DNA from: an uncultured Hyphomicrobiales bacterium
GTDB taxonomy: Bacteria > Pseudomonadota > Alphaproteobacteria > Rhizobiales > Beijerinckiaceae
Reading direction: 5' to 3'
Assembly (NCBI GenBank): GCA_903932565.1
Contig: CAIZGQ010000186.1
Span: forward strand, 1-12,993
DNA: 12,993 bases
Numbering within the stretch: position 1 is the first letter of the stretch; every line of letters starts with the position of its first letter. The translations under genes and the position numbers were made by a program. The notes under the pieces are model-generated. The model was not told the DNA's origin, did no database searches, and saw only the letters and a list, made by a program, of their open reading frames with translations. Of this stretch, positions 1-7,813 are shown in pieces.

Positions 1-536
1 ACCTCGATGATCTTGAGGTCAGAGGCCAGATCAATTTTAGCCTTGAGTAGAAATTTCAACGGCGTCTGCGCGACGAAATAAAGATCCTGAGTTTGCAATT
101 TCTTGTCGCGGATTGCGACCGAGGATCCGTCCGAGATGATCTGCAATGTCGCTGGCGGCTGATAATCGAAGCGCACGCGGCCGGGCTTCTGCAGGTAGAG
201 TTTGCCCTCGGCCCGCCGACCGTCCGCACCAAGCTGGACGAAATTGGCGGTCGTGACACTCGTTGCGTTCAGAAAGGCATTTGCCTTTTGGATTGCGGTT
301 GCAGCATCCACGGTCGCAACCTTGGCAGGTGTTGCCGAGCGGTTGATTGCATTCACCGCAGGTGAGGCGGCGACCGGGGGGGTAATCTGTGTCGGGGTTG
401 AGGTGGCGGGCGGCCGTGGTTTGGGAACGGGAGTTGGTTGCTGCGCCCAGCTTGAACCACAGGCGAAGGTTGAGGCGAGGACTATAATCGCGGCTCGTCG
501 ACCGCTCGTCCTGAAAGACCGTATGTTGGTGATCAT
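1..536 (-). CDS. lolA: LolA-type outer-membrane lipoprotein carrier, C-terminus cut by the window edge
   Basis: Periplasmic chaperone that accepts lipoproteins released by LolCDE and ferries them to the outer membrane. Only the first 178 codons are present and the frame is still open at base 1. The ATG at 536 is the first start after an in-frame TAG at 546-548. Residues 1-31 form a signal peptide: basic start (RSFRTSGRR), hydrophobic core AAIIVLASTFA, likely cut after SSWA. A Pro/Thr/Ala-rich linker follows at about 33-75. The LolA fold then begins: residues 99-124 contain the motif FVQLGADGR and the strand pattern KLYLQKPGRVRFDY, which match the family's 'F.Q...DG....G.....RPGR.RF.Y' signature, followed by LQIISDGSSVAIRDK. 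It lies 60 bp downstream of ftsK on the same strand with no terminator visible between, so co-transcription is likely. The Shine-Dalgarno is weak (GGAT a few bases upstream). Confidence 0.88.
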   Translation of the reverse strand, partial: MITNIRSFRTSGRRAAIIVLASTFACGSSWAQQPTPVPKPRPPATSTPTQITPPVAASPAVNAINRSATPAKVATVDAATAIQKANAFLNATSVTTANFVQLGADGRRAEGKLYLQKPGRVRFDYQPPATLQIISDGSSVAIRDKKLQTQDLYFVAQTPLKFLLKAKIDLASDLKIIE

Positions 537-596
537 GCTGATCCGCTAGATTTCTGCTGTGGCATTTATACGACCAGAAACCCGGCAACGCTCGGT

Positions 597-3185
597 TTAA
601 TCGTCAGCGTCTGGATCAAAAGCACCACGGTCAATGCCGCCACCAACCAGGATTTCACGTTTGCCGGAATGGTTCGCAGCGCTGATCACGCCTTCCTGTT
701 CCATTCGTTCGACGAGCGAAGCCGCCTTGTTATATCCAACCGACAGCCGTCTCTGGATGTAACTGGTCGAACATTTACGGTCGCGCAGCACAATTGCAAC
801 AGCACGATCGTAAAGATCACCGGACTCGTCGCCGTATTGTCCACTGGCGGAGGTGTCCCCACCCTCGCCGTCGGCACCCTCCGCCTCATCATCCGCAGTC
901 ACAGACTCAAGGTAGTCTGGAACGCCCTGCGTCTTGAGGTGCGCGACAATTTTTTCAACTTCACCGTCGGATACAAATGGGCCGTGGACGCGTGAGATGC
1001 GCCCGCCGCCGGCCATGTAGAGCATGTCACCCTGCCCAAGCAGTTGCTCCGCGCCTTGCTCGCCAAGAATCGTCCGGCTGTCGATTTTTGACGTCACCTG
1101 AAACGAGATACGGGTCGGGAAGTTGGCCTTGATCGTCCCGGTAATCACATCCACCGATGGCCGCTGGGTCGCCATGATGAGATGAATGCCGGCAGCGCGC
1201 GCCATCTGCGCGAGACGCTGGATCGCGCCCTCGATGTCTTTGCCGGCGACGAGCATAAGGTCTGCCATTTCATCGACGATGACGACGATATAAGGCAGGG
1301 CGACCAGGTTCAGCTCTTCCTGCTCGTAGACTGCTTCGCCGGTTTCCCGATTATATCCCGTCTGAACGGTGCGGGTGATGATCTCGCCCTTGGCGCTGGC
1401 TTCCGCCACGCGCGCGTTAAAGCCATCGATGTTGCGTACGCCGACGCGCGACATCTTCTTGTAGCGGTCTTCCATCTCGCGGACGGCCCATTTCAAGGCC
1501 ACCACAGCTTTTTTGGGGTCCGTGACGACGGGCGTCAGAAGATGGGGGATGCCATCGTAGACCGACAGCTCAAGCATTTTCGGATCGACCATGATCAGGC
1601 GGCACTCCTGCGGCGTGAGCCGATACAGGAGGGACAAGATCATCGTGTTGATGGCGACAGATTTTCCAGAGCCTGTCGTGCCGGCAACCAGCAGATGCGG
1701 CATCCGGGCGAGATCGACGATGACGGGCTCGCCACCAATGGTCTTACCAAGCGCGATGGCGAGCTTCTGCTTGGACTTTTCGAAGTCTTCCGAGGCTAGC
1801 AATTCACGCAGGTAGACTGTTTCACGCTTCTGATTCGGCAGTTCAATGCCGATGACGTTGCGGCCCTGCACAACGGCCACGCGCGCGGACACTGCCGACA
1901 TGGATCGCGCCACATCATCCGCCAAGCCAATGACACGCGAGGATTTAATCCCGGGTGCCGGCTCCAGTTCATAAAGCGTGACAACCGGCCCTGGCCGGAC
2001 GTTGATGATCTCGCCGCGCACCCCGAAGTCGTCGAGCACGCCCTCGAGCAGTCTCGCGTTTTGCTCCAAGGCATCTTCCGAGATCTTGCTGACAGCCTGC
2101 TTGCGAGCTTCTGCGAGGAGCGCAAGGGCTGGTAACGCGTAAGCGTGGCGGTCCAGAAAAGATGGTTGAGCTTCTCGTGTGGTGCGCTTACCAGGCTTGA
2201 GCGGAGCAGCGGGCGGCGTGACTTTCGGCCCAGCCCGCTCGTCTTCAAAGTCTTCAGCGTCGTCAACCGGATGCGATGGTCGGGTCTGCACTTGAATCGA
2301 CTTTGCACCCGGCTGCGGCTCGAAGCGCGGCTCCACCCGTGATCCGCGCCGAGGCTGGACAAGGGGGTCTACCCGTTCTTCGGCCCCGTGCTGTCCCTTG
2401 ATATCGCGCAGGGTACGGACCCATTTCTGGTCCACAAAGCTGCGCAAACATAAGACGCCATGAATGATGGCGCCGATCGAAATAATCCCCAGTCCAGGCC
2501 GAGAGGCTGGCGTGTCCTCTTCCTCGGCCTGGTCATCAAACGGCAGCAGATCATCGAATTCGTCTTCGGCCCGATGTTCCTGGAAGCCGAAGCCGGACGC
2601 GCCGGACACGGTCAGAAGTGCGACCCCAATCAGCGGCAGGACCATCAGGAGCATTGCCAGGCGTGATCCCGATGCAAGCGCGCTGGGGATGGAGAGGATT
2701 TTATCGCCGACAAGCCCACCAAGCCCGGTCGGGAGGGGCCACCTGTCAGTTGCAGGTAAAACGGAAAAGATCGCCGCCGTTGTTGCAATGCCAATGAGCC
2801 AAAGTGCCATCCGCAATTTTGGATGCTCTAGCTTTCGATGGGTCAGGAAATGCCAGCCCCAAAACGTCAGCGGCACGAGCAGGGCGACGGCACCCAAGCC
2901 GATCAATTGCATGATCAGGTCGGACACCACGGCACCGCCAAATCCAAGAAGATTACGAGTGGGTGCCGAGGTCGCATTCGTCAGGCTGTGGTCATGAACC
3001 GACCATGTCGCGAGGCAAAGCGCGAGCCCTGCTGACCCAGCCAAGAGACAGATTCCGATGATTTCCGAAGCACGCCGTGCAAGGAACAACTTGAGTGATT
3101 CTGGAATGTGATCGTCGGATGAGAATGTTGTGGTGCGCATCGCTCGGTTCATTCGCGGCATGGGCGTGTCGAGTCGCGTCGGCAT
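597..3185 (-). CDS. ftsK: DNA translocase FtsK
   Basis: Hexameric, septum-anchored ATPase that pumps the chromosome terminus during division and activates XerCD at dif. Numbered from the ATG at 3185 (862 aa): about four membrane segments at 42-61, 86-108, 126-144 and 174-194; a further hydrophobic stretch at about 231-249; an acidic then Pro/Arg-rich linker to about 340; the alpha/beta motor with Walker A GTTGSGKS at 502-509 and Walker B IVVIVDEMADLM at 633-644; MATQRPSVDVITG after it; and a winged-helix gamma domain at about 790-850 (CSTSYIQRRLSVGYNKAA) that reads KOPS. The motor and gamma domains are complete. The start is uncertain: GTG 3200 opens the frame, ATG 3185 has AGGTGG just upstream, and ATG 3140 (MRTTTF...) is where similarity to relatives would be expected to begin. 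lolA follows. A CtrA-type box lies at 3222-3236. Confidence 0.96.
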   Translation of the reverse strand: MPTRLDTPMPRMNRAMRTTTFSSDDHIPESLKLFLARRASEIIGICLLAGSAGLALCLATWSVHDHSLTNATSAPTRNLLGFGGAVVSDLIMQLIGLGAVALLVPLTFWGWHFLTHRKLEHPKLRMALWLIGIATTAAIFSVLPATDRWPLPTGLGGLVGDKILSIPSALASGSRLAMLLMVLPLIGVALLTVSGASGFGFQEHRAEDEFDDLLPFDDQAEEEDTPASRPGLGIISIGAIIHGVLCLRSFVDQKWVRTLRDIKGQHGAEERVDPLVQPRRGSRVEPRFEPQPGAKSIQVQTRPSHPVDDAEDFEDERAGPKVTPPAAPLKPGKRTTREAQPSFLDRHAYALPALALLAEARKQAVSKISEDALEQNARLLEGVLDDFGVRGEIINVRPGPVVTLYELEPAPGIKSSRVIGLADDVARSMSAVSARVAVVQGRNVIGIELPNQKRETVYLRELLASEDFEKSKQKLAIALGKTIGGEPVIVDLARMPHLLVAGTTGSGKSVAINTMILSLLYRLTPQECRLIMVDPKMLELSVYDGIPHLLTPVVTDPKKAVVALKWAVREMEDRYKKMSRVGVRNIDGFNARVAEASAKGEIITRTVQTGYNRETGEAVYEQEELNLVALPYIVVIVDEMADLMLVAGKDIEGAIQRLAQMARAAGIHLIMATQRPSVDVITGTIKANFPTRISFQVTSKIDSRTILGEQGAEQLLGQGDMLYMAGGGRISRVHGPFVSDGEVEKIVAHLKTQGVPDYLESVTADDEAEGADGEGGDTSASGQYGDESGDLYDRAVAIVLRDRKCSTSYIQRRLSVGYNKAASLVERMEQEGVISAANHSGKREILVGGGIDRGAFDPDADD

Positions 3186-3221
3186 GCCACCTGCCGTCAC
3201 ACCAAGCTACGGTCCGGTCAG

Positions 3222-3236
3222 TTAAGGCGAGATTAA
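3222..3236 (-). promoter_or_regulatory. CtrA-type binding box upstream of ftsK (TTAA-N7-TTAA)
   Basis: The plus strand reads GTTAA, seven bases, TTAAC at 3221-3237. It therefore matches the alphaproteobacterial CtrA consensus TTAA-N7-TTAAC perfectly on both strands. It lies 36 bp upstream of the favoured ftsK ATG (3185), where it would overlap the -35 region of an ftsK promoter. I see no convincing -10 hexamer downstream, so the exact promoter is not called. CtrA control of division genes is established in Caulobacter and relatives; its action here is inferred from motif and position. Confidence 0.6.
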
Positions 3237-3262
3237 CCTTGCGAGGTCGGCGGGTCGTCCGA

Positions 3263-3300
3263 GCCCAAAATAAAACGGCGGCATGGTGACCATGCCGCCG
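3263..3300 (-). terminator. Rho-independent terminator of the glnK-amtB unit
   Basis: A perfect 11-bp stem, CGGCGGCATGG (3276-3286) and CCATGCCGCCG (3290-3300), encloses a 3-base loop. On the minus strand it is followed directly by TTTTATTTT (3267-3275). It begins 43 bp after the amtB stop, so it ends the amtB transcript before ftsK. The other side of the stem has no T tract, so it should act in one direction only. Confidence 0.9.
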
Positions 3301-3342
3301 CTCTCATCTTACGGACGAACGCCGATCTGACGTTCGGGAGCC

Positions 3343-4869
3343 TTAGTAGTTGTAAGCGCGCTCACCGTGTTCTGCCACGTCGAGGCCTTCACGCTCCTTA
3401 TCGGGGCTGACACGCAGGCCAACAATGAGATCCACAATCTTGTAAAGAATTGCAGAGCCAATGCCCGACCAGAGCAGGGTGGACAGCACGGCTGTCGCCT
3501 GCACGATCATCTGCGCGCTCATGTCGTAAGTGCCGATGTAGTTGGTTGTCAGAGCTGTGTAGTCCGGGACGCCGGCGCCGCCGAGGGCCGGATTGACCAG
3601 AATGCCAGTCGCCAACGCCCCGGTGATGCCACCGATGCAATGGACACCAAACACGTCGAGAGCGTCGTCGTAGCCAAGCTTGTTCTTCACTGTTGACACG
3701 AAGAAGAAGCAGATCGGGCTGACGAGCAGGCCGAGCACCACAGAACCCATCGGTCCAGCAAAGCCGGAAGCCGGTGTGACGGCCACAAGACCGGCAACGG
3801 CGCCAGAAACCATGCCCAGAAGCGATGGCTTGCCCTTAACAGCCCATTCCAGGAACAACCAGGAGAGAGCAGCAGCGGCGGTCGCAACCATCGTGTTGAC
3901 GAAGGCAAGAGCTGTCACGCCATTGGCTTCCAGGTTGGAACCGGCATTGAAGCCAAACCAGCCGACCCACAGAAGGGATGCGCCGATCATGGTCATGGTC
4001 AGCGAGTGCGGAGCCATGATTTCCTTGCCGTAGCCAATGCGGGGCTTGAGCATGAGTGCGCCAACCAGACCAGCGATACCGGCGTTGATGTGCACAACCG
4101 TGCCGCCTGCAAAGTCGAGTGCTGTCTTCTGGTTCAACCAGCCTGCGCCAGCAGAGACTTCATCAAGCTTGGCCTGGGCTGCCGTCTTGGCAGCATCAGT
4201 CGTCGCGGCTGCGAGAGCCTTGGCGGCAGTGATGATGTCATCCGGAGCAGCGGCGTACCAAACCCAATGTGCGATCGGGAAGTAGATGAAAGTGACCCAG
4301 AGCAGCACAAACAGGACAACTGCCGAGAACTTCATGCGCTCCGCAAATGCACCAACGACAAGCGCCGGCGTGATCATCGCGAAGGTCATCTGGAACACCA
4401 TGTAGGCGTATTCCGGAATGACAACGCCAGACGAGAACGTCGGAACGGTCGAATCAGATGTTACGCCCTTGAGGAACGCTTTGCCGAAACCGCCAATGTA
4501 GGGGGTCAGTGTGCCACCGTCGCCAAAGGCGAGTGAATAGCCGTAGAGAACCCAGACAACGCCGACGAGCGACACAATCATGAAGACCTGTGTCAGGACG
4601 GACAGCATGTTCTTCGTGCGGACTAGGCCGCCGTAGAAGAGTGCGAGGCCGGGGATCGACATCATCAAAACGAGCGCCGAGGAAATCAGCATCCACGCCG
4701 TGTCACCCTTGTTGGGGACAATGGCTGCGGCTGCCGCTGCGGCATCAGTTGCAGCAGCTGCTGCGGCCGGAGCATCTTCTGCGAATGCGACTGTTCCGGC
4801 CATGACAGCCAATGTTAGCCCAAGAGCAGTCGCGCGCAGCGCCGCCCTGGAAGAGGGTACGAACTTCAT
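3343..4869 (-). CDS. amtB: Ammonium transporter AmtB (Amt/MEP/Rh family)
   Basis: Inner-membrane trimeric channel that takes up ammonium and is gated by GlnK. The 508-aa product has a cleavable signal peptide (1-30, ending VAFA), an alanine-rich stretch (about 34-50), then the polytopic Amt core, including GLALFYGGLVRTKN (74-87). The two pore histidines are visible: H201 in PIAHWVW and H410 in FGVHCIGG. The DPALDVFGVH-like signature appears as DDALDVFGVH. Residues 211-247 hold an Ala/Lys-rich insert between membrane segments, absent from the compact E. coli protein. The C-tail (from about 486, SPDKEREGLDVAEHGERAYNY) is the expected GlnK-responsive tail. ATG 4869 has GCAGGAG eight bases upstream. 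It starts 35 bp after the glnK stop, the classic glnK-amtB arrangement, and ends at the hairpin at 3263-3300. Confidence 0.97.
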   Translation of the reverse strand: MKFVPSSRAALRATALGLTLAVMAGTVAFAEDAPAAAAAATDAAAAAAAIVPNKGDTAWMLISSALVLMMSIPGLALFYGGLVRTKNMLSVLTQVFMIVSLVGVVWVLYGYSLAFGDGGTLTPYIGGFGKAFLKGVTSDSTVPTFSSGVVIPEYAYMVFQMTFAMITPALVVGAFAERMKFSAVVLFVLLWVTFIYFPIAHWVWYAAAPDDIITAAKALAAATTDAAKTAAQAKLDEVSAGAGWLNQKTALDFAGGTVVHINAGIAGLVGALMLKPRIGYGKEIMAPHSLTMTMIGASLLWVGWFGFNAGSNLEANGVTALAFVNTMVATAAAALSWLFLEWAVKGKPSLLGMVSGAVAGLVAVTPASGFAGPMGSVVLGLLVSPICFFFVSTVKNKLGYDDALDVFGVHCIGGITGALATGILVNPALGGAGVPDYTALTTNYIGTYDMSAQMIVQATAVLSTLLWSGIGSAILYKIVDLIVGLRVSPDKEREGLDVAEHGERAYNY

Positions 4870-4904
4870 TTTTGGAACTCCTGCTAGGATAAATCCGACT
4901 CGAC

Positions 4905-5243
4905 TCAGAGCGCGTCTGTGTCTTTCTCGCCGGTACGAATGCGGATGGCCTGCTCAAGCGGGCAAACGAAAATCTTGCCGTCACCGATTTGTCCGGTGCG
5001 AGCGGCGCCAACGATGGCGTCAACGACCTTGTCGGCGAGTTCGGCTGCAACAGCCACTTCGATTTTCAGCTTCGGAAGGAAGCTAACGGCGTATTCGGCA
5101 CCACGATAAATTTCCGTGTGACCTTTCTGACGGCCGTAACCCTTCACTTCTGTCACGGTCAAGCCATGCACGCCGACGGCGGTCAGGGCGTCCCGGACCT
5201 CATCGAGCTTAAACGGCTTTATGATCGCCATTATAATCTTCAT
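4905..5243 (-). CDS. glnK: Nitrogen regulatory PII protein GlnK
   Basis: Trimeric PII signal protein that binds ATP/ADP and 2-oxoglutarate and plugs AmtB when nitrogen is plentiful. From ATG 5243 it is 112 aa, exactly the family length. It starts MKIIMAIIKPFKLDEVRDAL, carries the T-loop with the uridylylation tyrosine at Y51 (RGAEY in a KGYGRQKGHTEIYRG context), and the C-terminal PII signature VGAARTGQIGDGKIFV followed by IRTGE. The frame stays open for 44 more codons upstream, but those residues do not resemble PII, and GGGAAAAG sits just before ATG 5243, so the short start is right. Adjacency to amtB favours GlnK over GlnB, though sequence alone does not settle it. A sigma-54-like element lies about 107 bp upstream. 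Confidence 0.95.
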   Translation of the reverse strand: MKIIMAIIKPFKLDEVRDALTAVGVHGLTVTEVKGYGRQKGHTEIYRGAEYAVSFLPKLKIEVAVAAELADKVVDAIVGAARTGQIGDGKIFVCPLEQAIRIRTGEKDTDAL

Positions 5244-5349
5244 GTTCTTTTCCCTACTTGGCCGTCGTGCCAGCGCCATAGCGCCCCATGCCGGCTCGGT
5301 CCTCGCCTCACTGCTCGCCTGGCGCGACAGTTCTGGTCGACACTGCTCT

Positions 5350-5366
5350 TTCAATCCCCATGCCAA
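5350..5366 (-). promoter_or_regulatory. Candidate sigma-54 (-24/-12) promoter of glnK-amtB
   Basis: The minus strand reads TTGGCATGGGGATTGAA. Against the consensus YTGGCACGRNNNTTGCW it matches the -24 GG, the exact 10-base spacing and the TTG of the -12 element, but has A in place of the near-invariant -12 C and T for C at one -24 position. Predicted transcription start is about 5340, giving a leader of roughly 97 bases. NtrC/sigma-54 control of glnK-amtB is common in proteobacteria. An AT-rich stretch at about 5448-5492, with TTGCGCAA (5480-5487) and TGCACA-like half sites, could hold activator sites, but no clear NtrC dyad is seen. Confidence 0.38.
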
Positions 5367-5504
5367 GATGTCCAACGGTAGAAATGCCTATTGGTCTGCA
5401 TCGAAACTGCTCCGCGAATTGCCACGCTGCCCGCAATCAAGTGTGAATGACTAAATTATGTGCATTAAATCTGTTTTTCTTGCGCAATTTCTAAGCGATA
5501 TGCG

Positions 5505-6377
5505 TCAAAGATCGCGCCGGGGACGGATCAACCCCTCCTGCGCAACTGTGGCAATCAGGTCCCCATTCTCGCTAAAAATTTCGCCGCGAGTGAATCCCAG
5601 CGCGCCGCTAGCGCTCGGGCTCACCTGTGAGTACAGAAGCCATGTGTCGGCACGGAACCGTCGGTGGAACCAGATGGAGTGATCCAAGCTGGCTCCCTGA
5701 ATTGTAGGCTCAAAAACGGATGTTCCGTGGGCTGCGAGACTGGTGTCCAGCAGCGTCATGTCGCTCATATAGGCCAGGACGGCACGGTGAACATGCGGGT
5801 CATCTGGCAGGCCAGAAGAACAGCGCATCCAGATGTCCTGCGCAGGCTCGCGCGCAGACGGCGCGTCGGAGGCACCATATCTCTTGAAACTCACGGGGCG
5901 TAATTCGATCGGTCGTTCGCGTTCGAAATAGGCGCGGACGGCTGCCGGTAATCGCAGGCTCACATTCAACGCTGGATTGGAAAACAGCGCCAGCTCGCCA
6001 GGTGCAGGACCGTCCGGCATCTTTGATTGGTGGTTGAAGCCCTCCTCGTCTGCGTGAAACGAGGCTTCGAGGCTGAAAATAATGCGGCCATTTTGTCGGG
6101 CACAGCACCTCCGCGTGGCAAAGCTTCGCCCGTCCCGTATCCGTTCGACTGCGTATTCGATGGGAACAGCGGGATCTCCCGGCAAAACGAAATACGAATG
6201 CAGGGAATGCACAGGTTTGTCGGGCACGGTGCGCTGGGCGGCGACAAGAGCCTGCGCAACGACCAGACCTCCAAAAACGCGTTGCCAACCGACCTGCGGA
6301 CTTTGCCCCTCGAACACGTCCACGCCGGTTGGCCTGAGGTTCAGAATTTCAACCAGTTCCTGAACAACATTTGACAT
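5505..6377 (-). CDS. tesB: Acyl-CoA thioesterase II (TesB), double hotdog fold
   Basis: Hydrolyses medium- and long-chain acyl-CoA to free acid and CoA in the cytoplasm. The 290-aa length equals that of the family. The first hotdog contains VFGGLVVAQALVAA (34-47), VHSLHSYFVLPGD (56-68) and RIRDGRSFATRR (79-90). The second contains the catalytic residues of E. coli TesB by position: D206 in YMSDMTLLD, S230 in ASLDHSIWFHR (Thr in E. coli) and Q280 in ATVAQEGLIR. All three are present, with Ser for Thr a conservative swap. It is divergent from the flavin hydroxylase at 6585 and lies 261 bp upstream of glnK on the same strand. No clear terminator separates it from glnK, but the long gap makes separate transcription likely. 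The Shine-Dalgarno is weak. Confidence 0.94.
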   Translation of the reverse strand: MSNVVQELVEILNLRPTGVDVFEGQSPQVGWQRVFGGLVVAQALVAAQRTVPDKPVHSLHSYFVLPGDPAVPIEYAVERIRDGRSFATRRCCARQNGRIIFSLEASFHADEEGFNHQSKMPDGPAPGELALFSNPALNVSLRLPAAVRAYFERERPIELRPVSFKRYGASDAPSAREPAQDIWMRCSSGLPDDPHVHRAVLAYMSDMTLLDTSLAAHGTSVFEPTIQGASLDHSIWFHRRFRADTWLLYSQVSPSASGALGFTRGEIFSENGDLIATVAQEGLIRPRRDL

Positions 6378-6560
6378 GGCTCAGATCCAATTTCGCGAGT
6401 TGCAAGGCTTACGCCTCGCTGCTTGGCTGCTTGAAGCTATAACGAAAAGGCACCGAGTGCATGTCGAGCCACGTCGCGCGCGGCACTTCCGCGCCCTTGA
6501 TCTCAGCCGGTGCACTTCAACTTGTGGTGCGCCCGCGCGGGGCCTACCTAAAAGCCGCTG

Positions 6561-6566
6561 TATAAT
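6561..6566 (+). promoter_or_regulatory. Possible -10 box (TATAAT) for the flavin hydroxylase gene
   Basis: An exact TATAAT lies 18 bases before the ATG at 6585. No good -35 hexamer is found 16-18 bases upstream, and a start at about 6573 would leave only a 12-base leader that just reaches the Shine-Dalgarno GGAG (6574-6577). The match may be chance. Confidence 0.22.
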
Positions 6567-6584
6567 CGGCCGTGGAGCGGAAGG

Positions 6585-7811
6585 ATGCCGGAAATGAATG
6601 TGCCCGACCGGACAGATATTGTCATCGCAGGTGCTGGCATGGCCGGCCTGGCTTTGGCTGTCGCGCTCAAGGACGCGTTTGAACAGCATATCGACGTCGT
6701 CGTTTGCGACCCGTCATTGGGAAAACGCCCCGTGACCAACAGAACGTCCGCAATCGCGGCTGGTTCGCGTCGAATGCTGGAGACGTTGGGCGTTTGGTCC
6801 AGCATCGAAAGTCGCGCACAGCCCATCCAGCGCATGATTATTACGGACTCGAACTCCAATGATGTCGTTCGGCCTGCTTTCCTGAATTTCGAAGCCCCCG
6901 AACCCGATGGGCCCTACGCTCACATGGTTTTTAACGGTGAGCTTGAAGCTGCCTTGGAGGCTCGTGCACTCGGACTTGGTGTCCAAATTATTGCGACCCA
7001 AGTCACTGGTTTTGAAACCACACCTGACCTCGTATCCGCGCAGACACCACTTGGCCATATGAACGCGCAGCTGCTGGTGGCCGCCGACGGGCTCAAGTCA
7101 CGCTTGCGAGACATGGCGGGAATACGCTCCGTTGACTGGAGCTATCCCTTGGCCGGGATCGTCGCCACGATTGGACATGAGCGACCGCATGAGGGCGTGG
7201 CTTATGAGCACTTCTTGCCAGAGGGACCTTTTGCAATCCTTCCGTTGGGCGGGAATCGCTCATCTATCGTCTGGACCACAGAGCTTGAACAAGCGTCAGA
7301 GATTATCGCGCTGCCGGAGGATAAGTTCTGCAACGAGGTTGAAAAACGTTTCGGGCTGCAATTCGGCGCTTTGAAAATTCTTGATGCGCCTGGCATGTGG
7401 CCGCTGTCATTTCATATCGCGCGGCGTTTTGCGTCCAATCGCGTCGCGTTGATTGGGGACGCGGCGCATGTCATCCATCCGCTGGCGGGGCAGGGCATCA
7501 ACCTTGGCTTTAGGGACGTTGCGGCACTTTCAGAAGCGATCGCGGAAAACATCCGTCTCGGACTTGATGCAGGCTCTCCGCGCGTGACGGGCGCTTATGA
7601 GAGCGCCCGGCGCTTCGATGCCATCAGCATGGCTGCGGGCATGGATACGATGAATCGACTTTTCACTAACAACTCGACGATTCTAAGAGTCGTGCGAGAT
7701 ATTGGCATGGGTCTTGTCGATCGCTTGCCAGAGCTGAAATGGCAGCTTATTCGCGAGGCTTCCGGTCTGGCTGGTGCCGTCCCGCGCTTGATGCGCGGCG
7801 AATTGCTTTGA
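6585..7811 (+). CDS. UbiH/UbiF/VisC/COQ6-family FAD-dependent ubiquinone-biosynthesis hydroxylase
   Basis: Flavoprotein monooxygenase predicted to hydroxylate the ubiquinone precursor ring using NAD(P)H and oxygen. The 408-aa product has the three class A flavin motifs: the N-terminal Rossmann IVIAGAGMAGLALAVAL (12-28, GxGxxG at 16-21), the DG motif LLVAADGLKSRLR (163-175), and the GD motif with the family signature RVALIGDAAHVIHPLAGQGI (286-305), then NLGFRDV. RTSAIA at 53-58 also fits. Start ATG 6585 has GGAG seven bases upstream; a second in-frame ATG at 6594 is less well placed. It is divergent from tesB and converges on the Trm112-like gene, with only 2 bp between stops. Alphaproteobacterial members differ in which ring carbon they hydroxylate (UbiH, UbiF, UbiL, UbiM types), and the sequence alone does not tell me which this is, so no symbol is given. 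Confidence 0.92.
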   Translation: MPEMNVPDRTDIVIAGAGMAGLALAVALKDAFEQHIDVVVCDPSLGKRPVTNRTSAIAAGSRRMLETLGVWSSIESRAQPIQRMIITDSNSNDVVRPAFLNFEAPEPDGPYAHMVFNGELEAALEARALGLGVQIIATQVTGFETTPDLVSAQTPLGHMNAQLLVAADGLKSRLRDMAGIRSVDWSYPLAGIVATIGHERPHEGVAYEHFLPEGPFAILPLGGNRSSIVWTTELEQASEIIALPEDKFCNEVEKRFGLQFGALKILDAPGMWPLSFHIARRFASNRVALIGDAAHVIHPLAGQGINLGFRDVAALSEAIAENIRLGLDAGSPRVTGAYESARRFDAISMAAGMDTMNRLFTNNSTILRVVRDIGMGLVDRLPELKWQLIREASGLAGAVPRLMRGELL

Positions 7812-7813
7812 AT

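Noticed and set aside
37..588. A 183-codon minus-strand open frame over the left end
   Set aside because: It is Cys/Arg-rich with no family likeness and overlaps lolA in another frame; the lolA frame gives a signal peptide and a clear LolA core.
1182..1799. A 205-codon plus-strand open frame antisense to ftsK
   Set aside because: It lies opposite the conserved FtsK motor region; its His/Asp/Arg-rich product mirrors ftsK codons and has no ribosome-binding site or family features.
4006..4536. A 176-codon plus-strand open frame antisense to amtB
   Set aside because: It is fully inside amtB, with composition typical of a shadow frame; no domain or start signal seen.
5258..5274. A second sigma-54-like match (CTGGCACGA on the minus strand) closer to glnK
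   Set aside because: The -24 half is perfect but there is no TTGC at -12, and a start there would leave almost no leader before the glnK ATG.
5244..5375. A 44-codon upstream extension of glnK
   Set aside because: The residues do not resemble PII, which is 112 aa from ATG 5243; the extension overlaps the predicted leader and the sigma-54-like element.
6376..6597. A 73-codon plus-strand open frame between tesB and the hydroxylase gene
   Set aside because: Its start overlaps the tesB start region on the opposite strand; no ribosome-binding site, and the product is Arg/Cys-rich without recognisable features. The region is better read as a divergent intergenic region.
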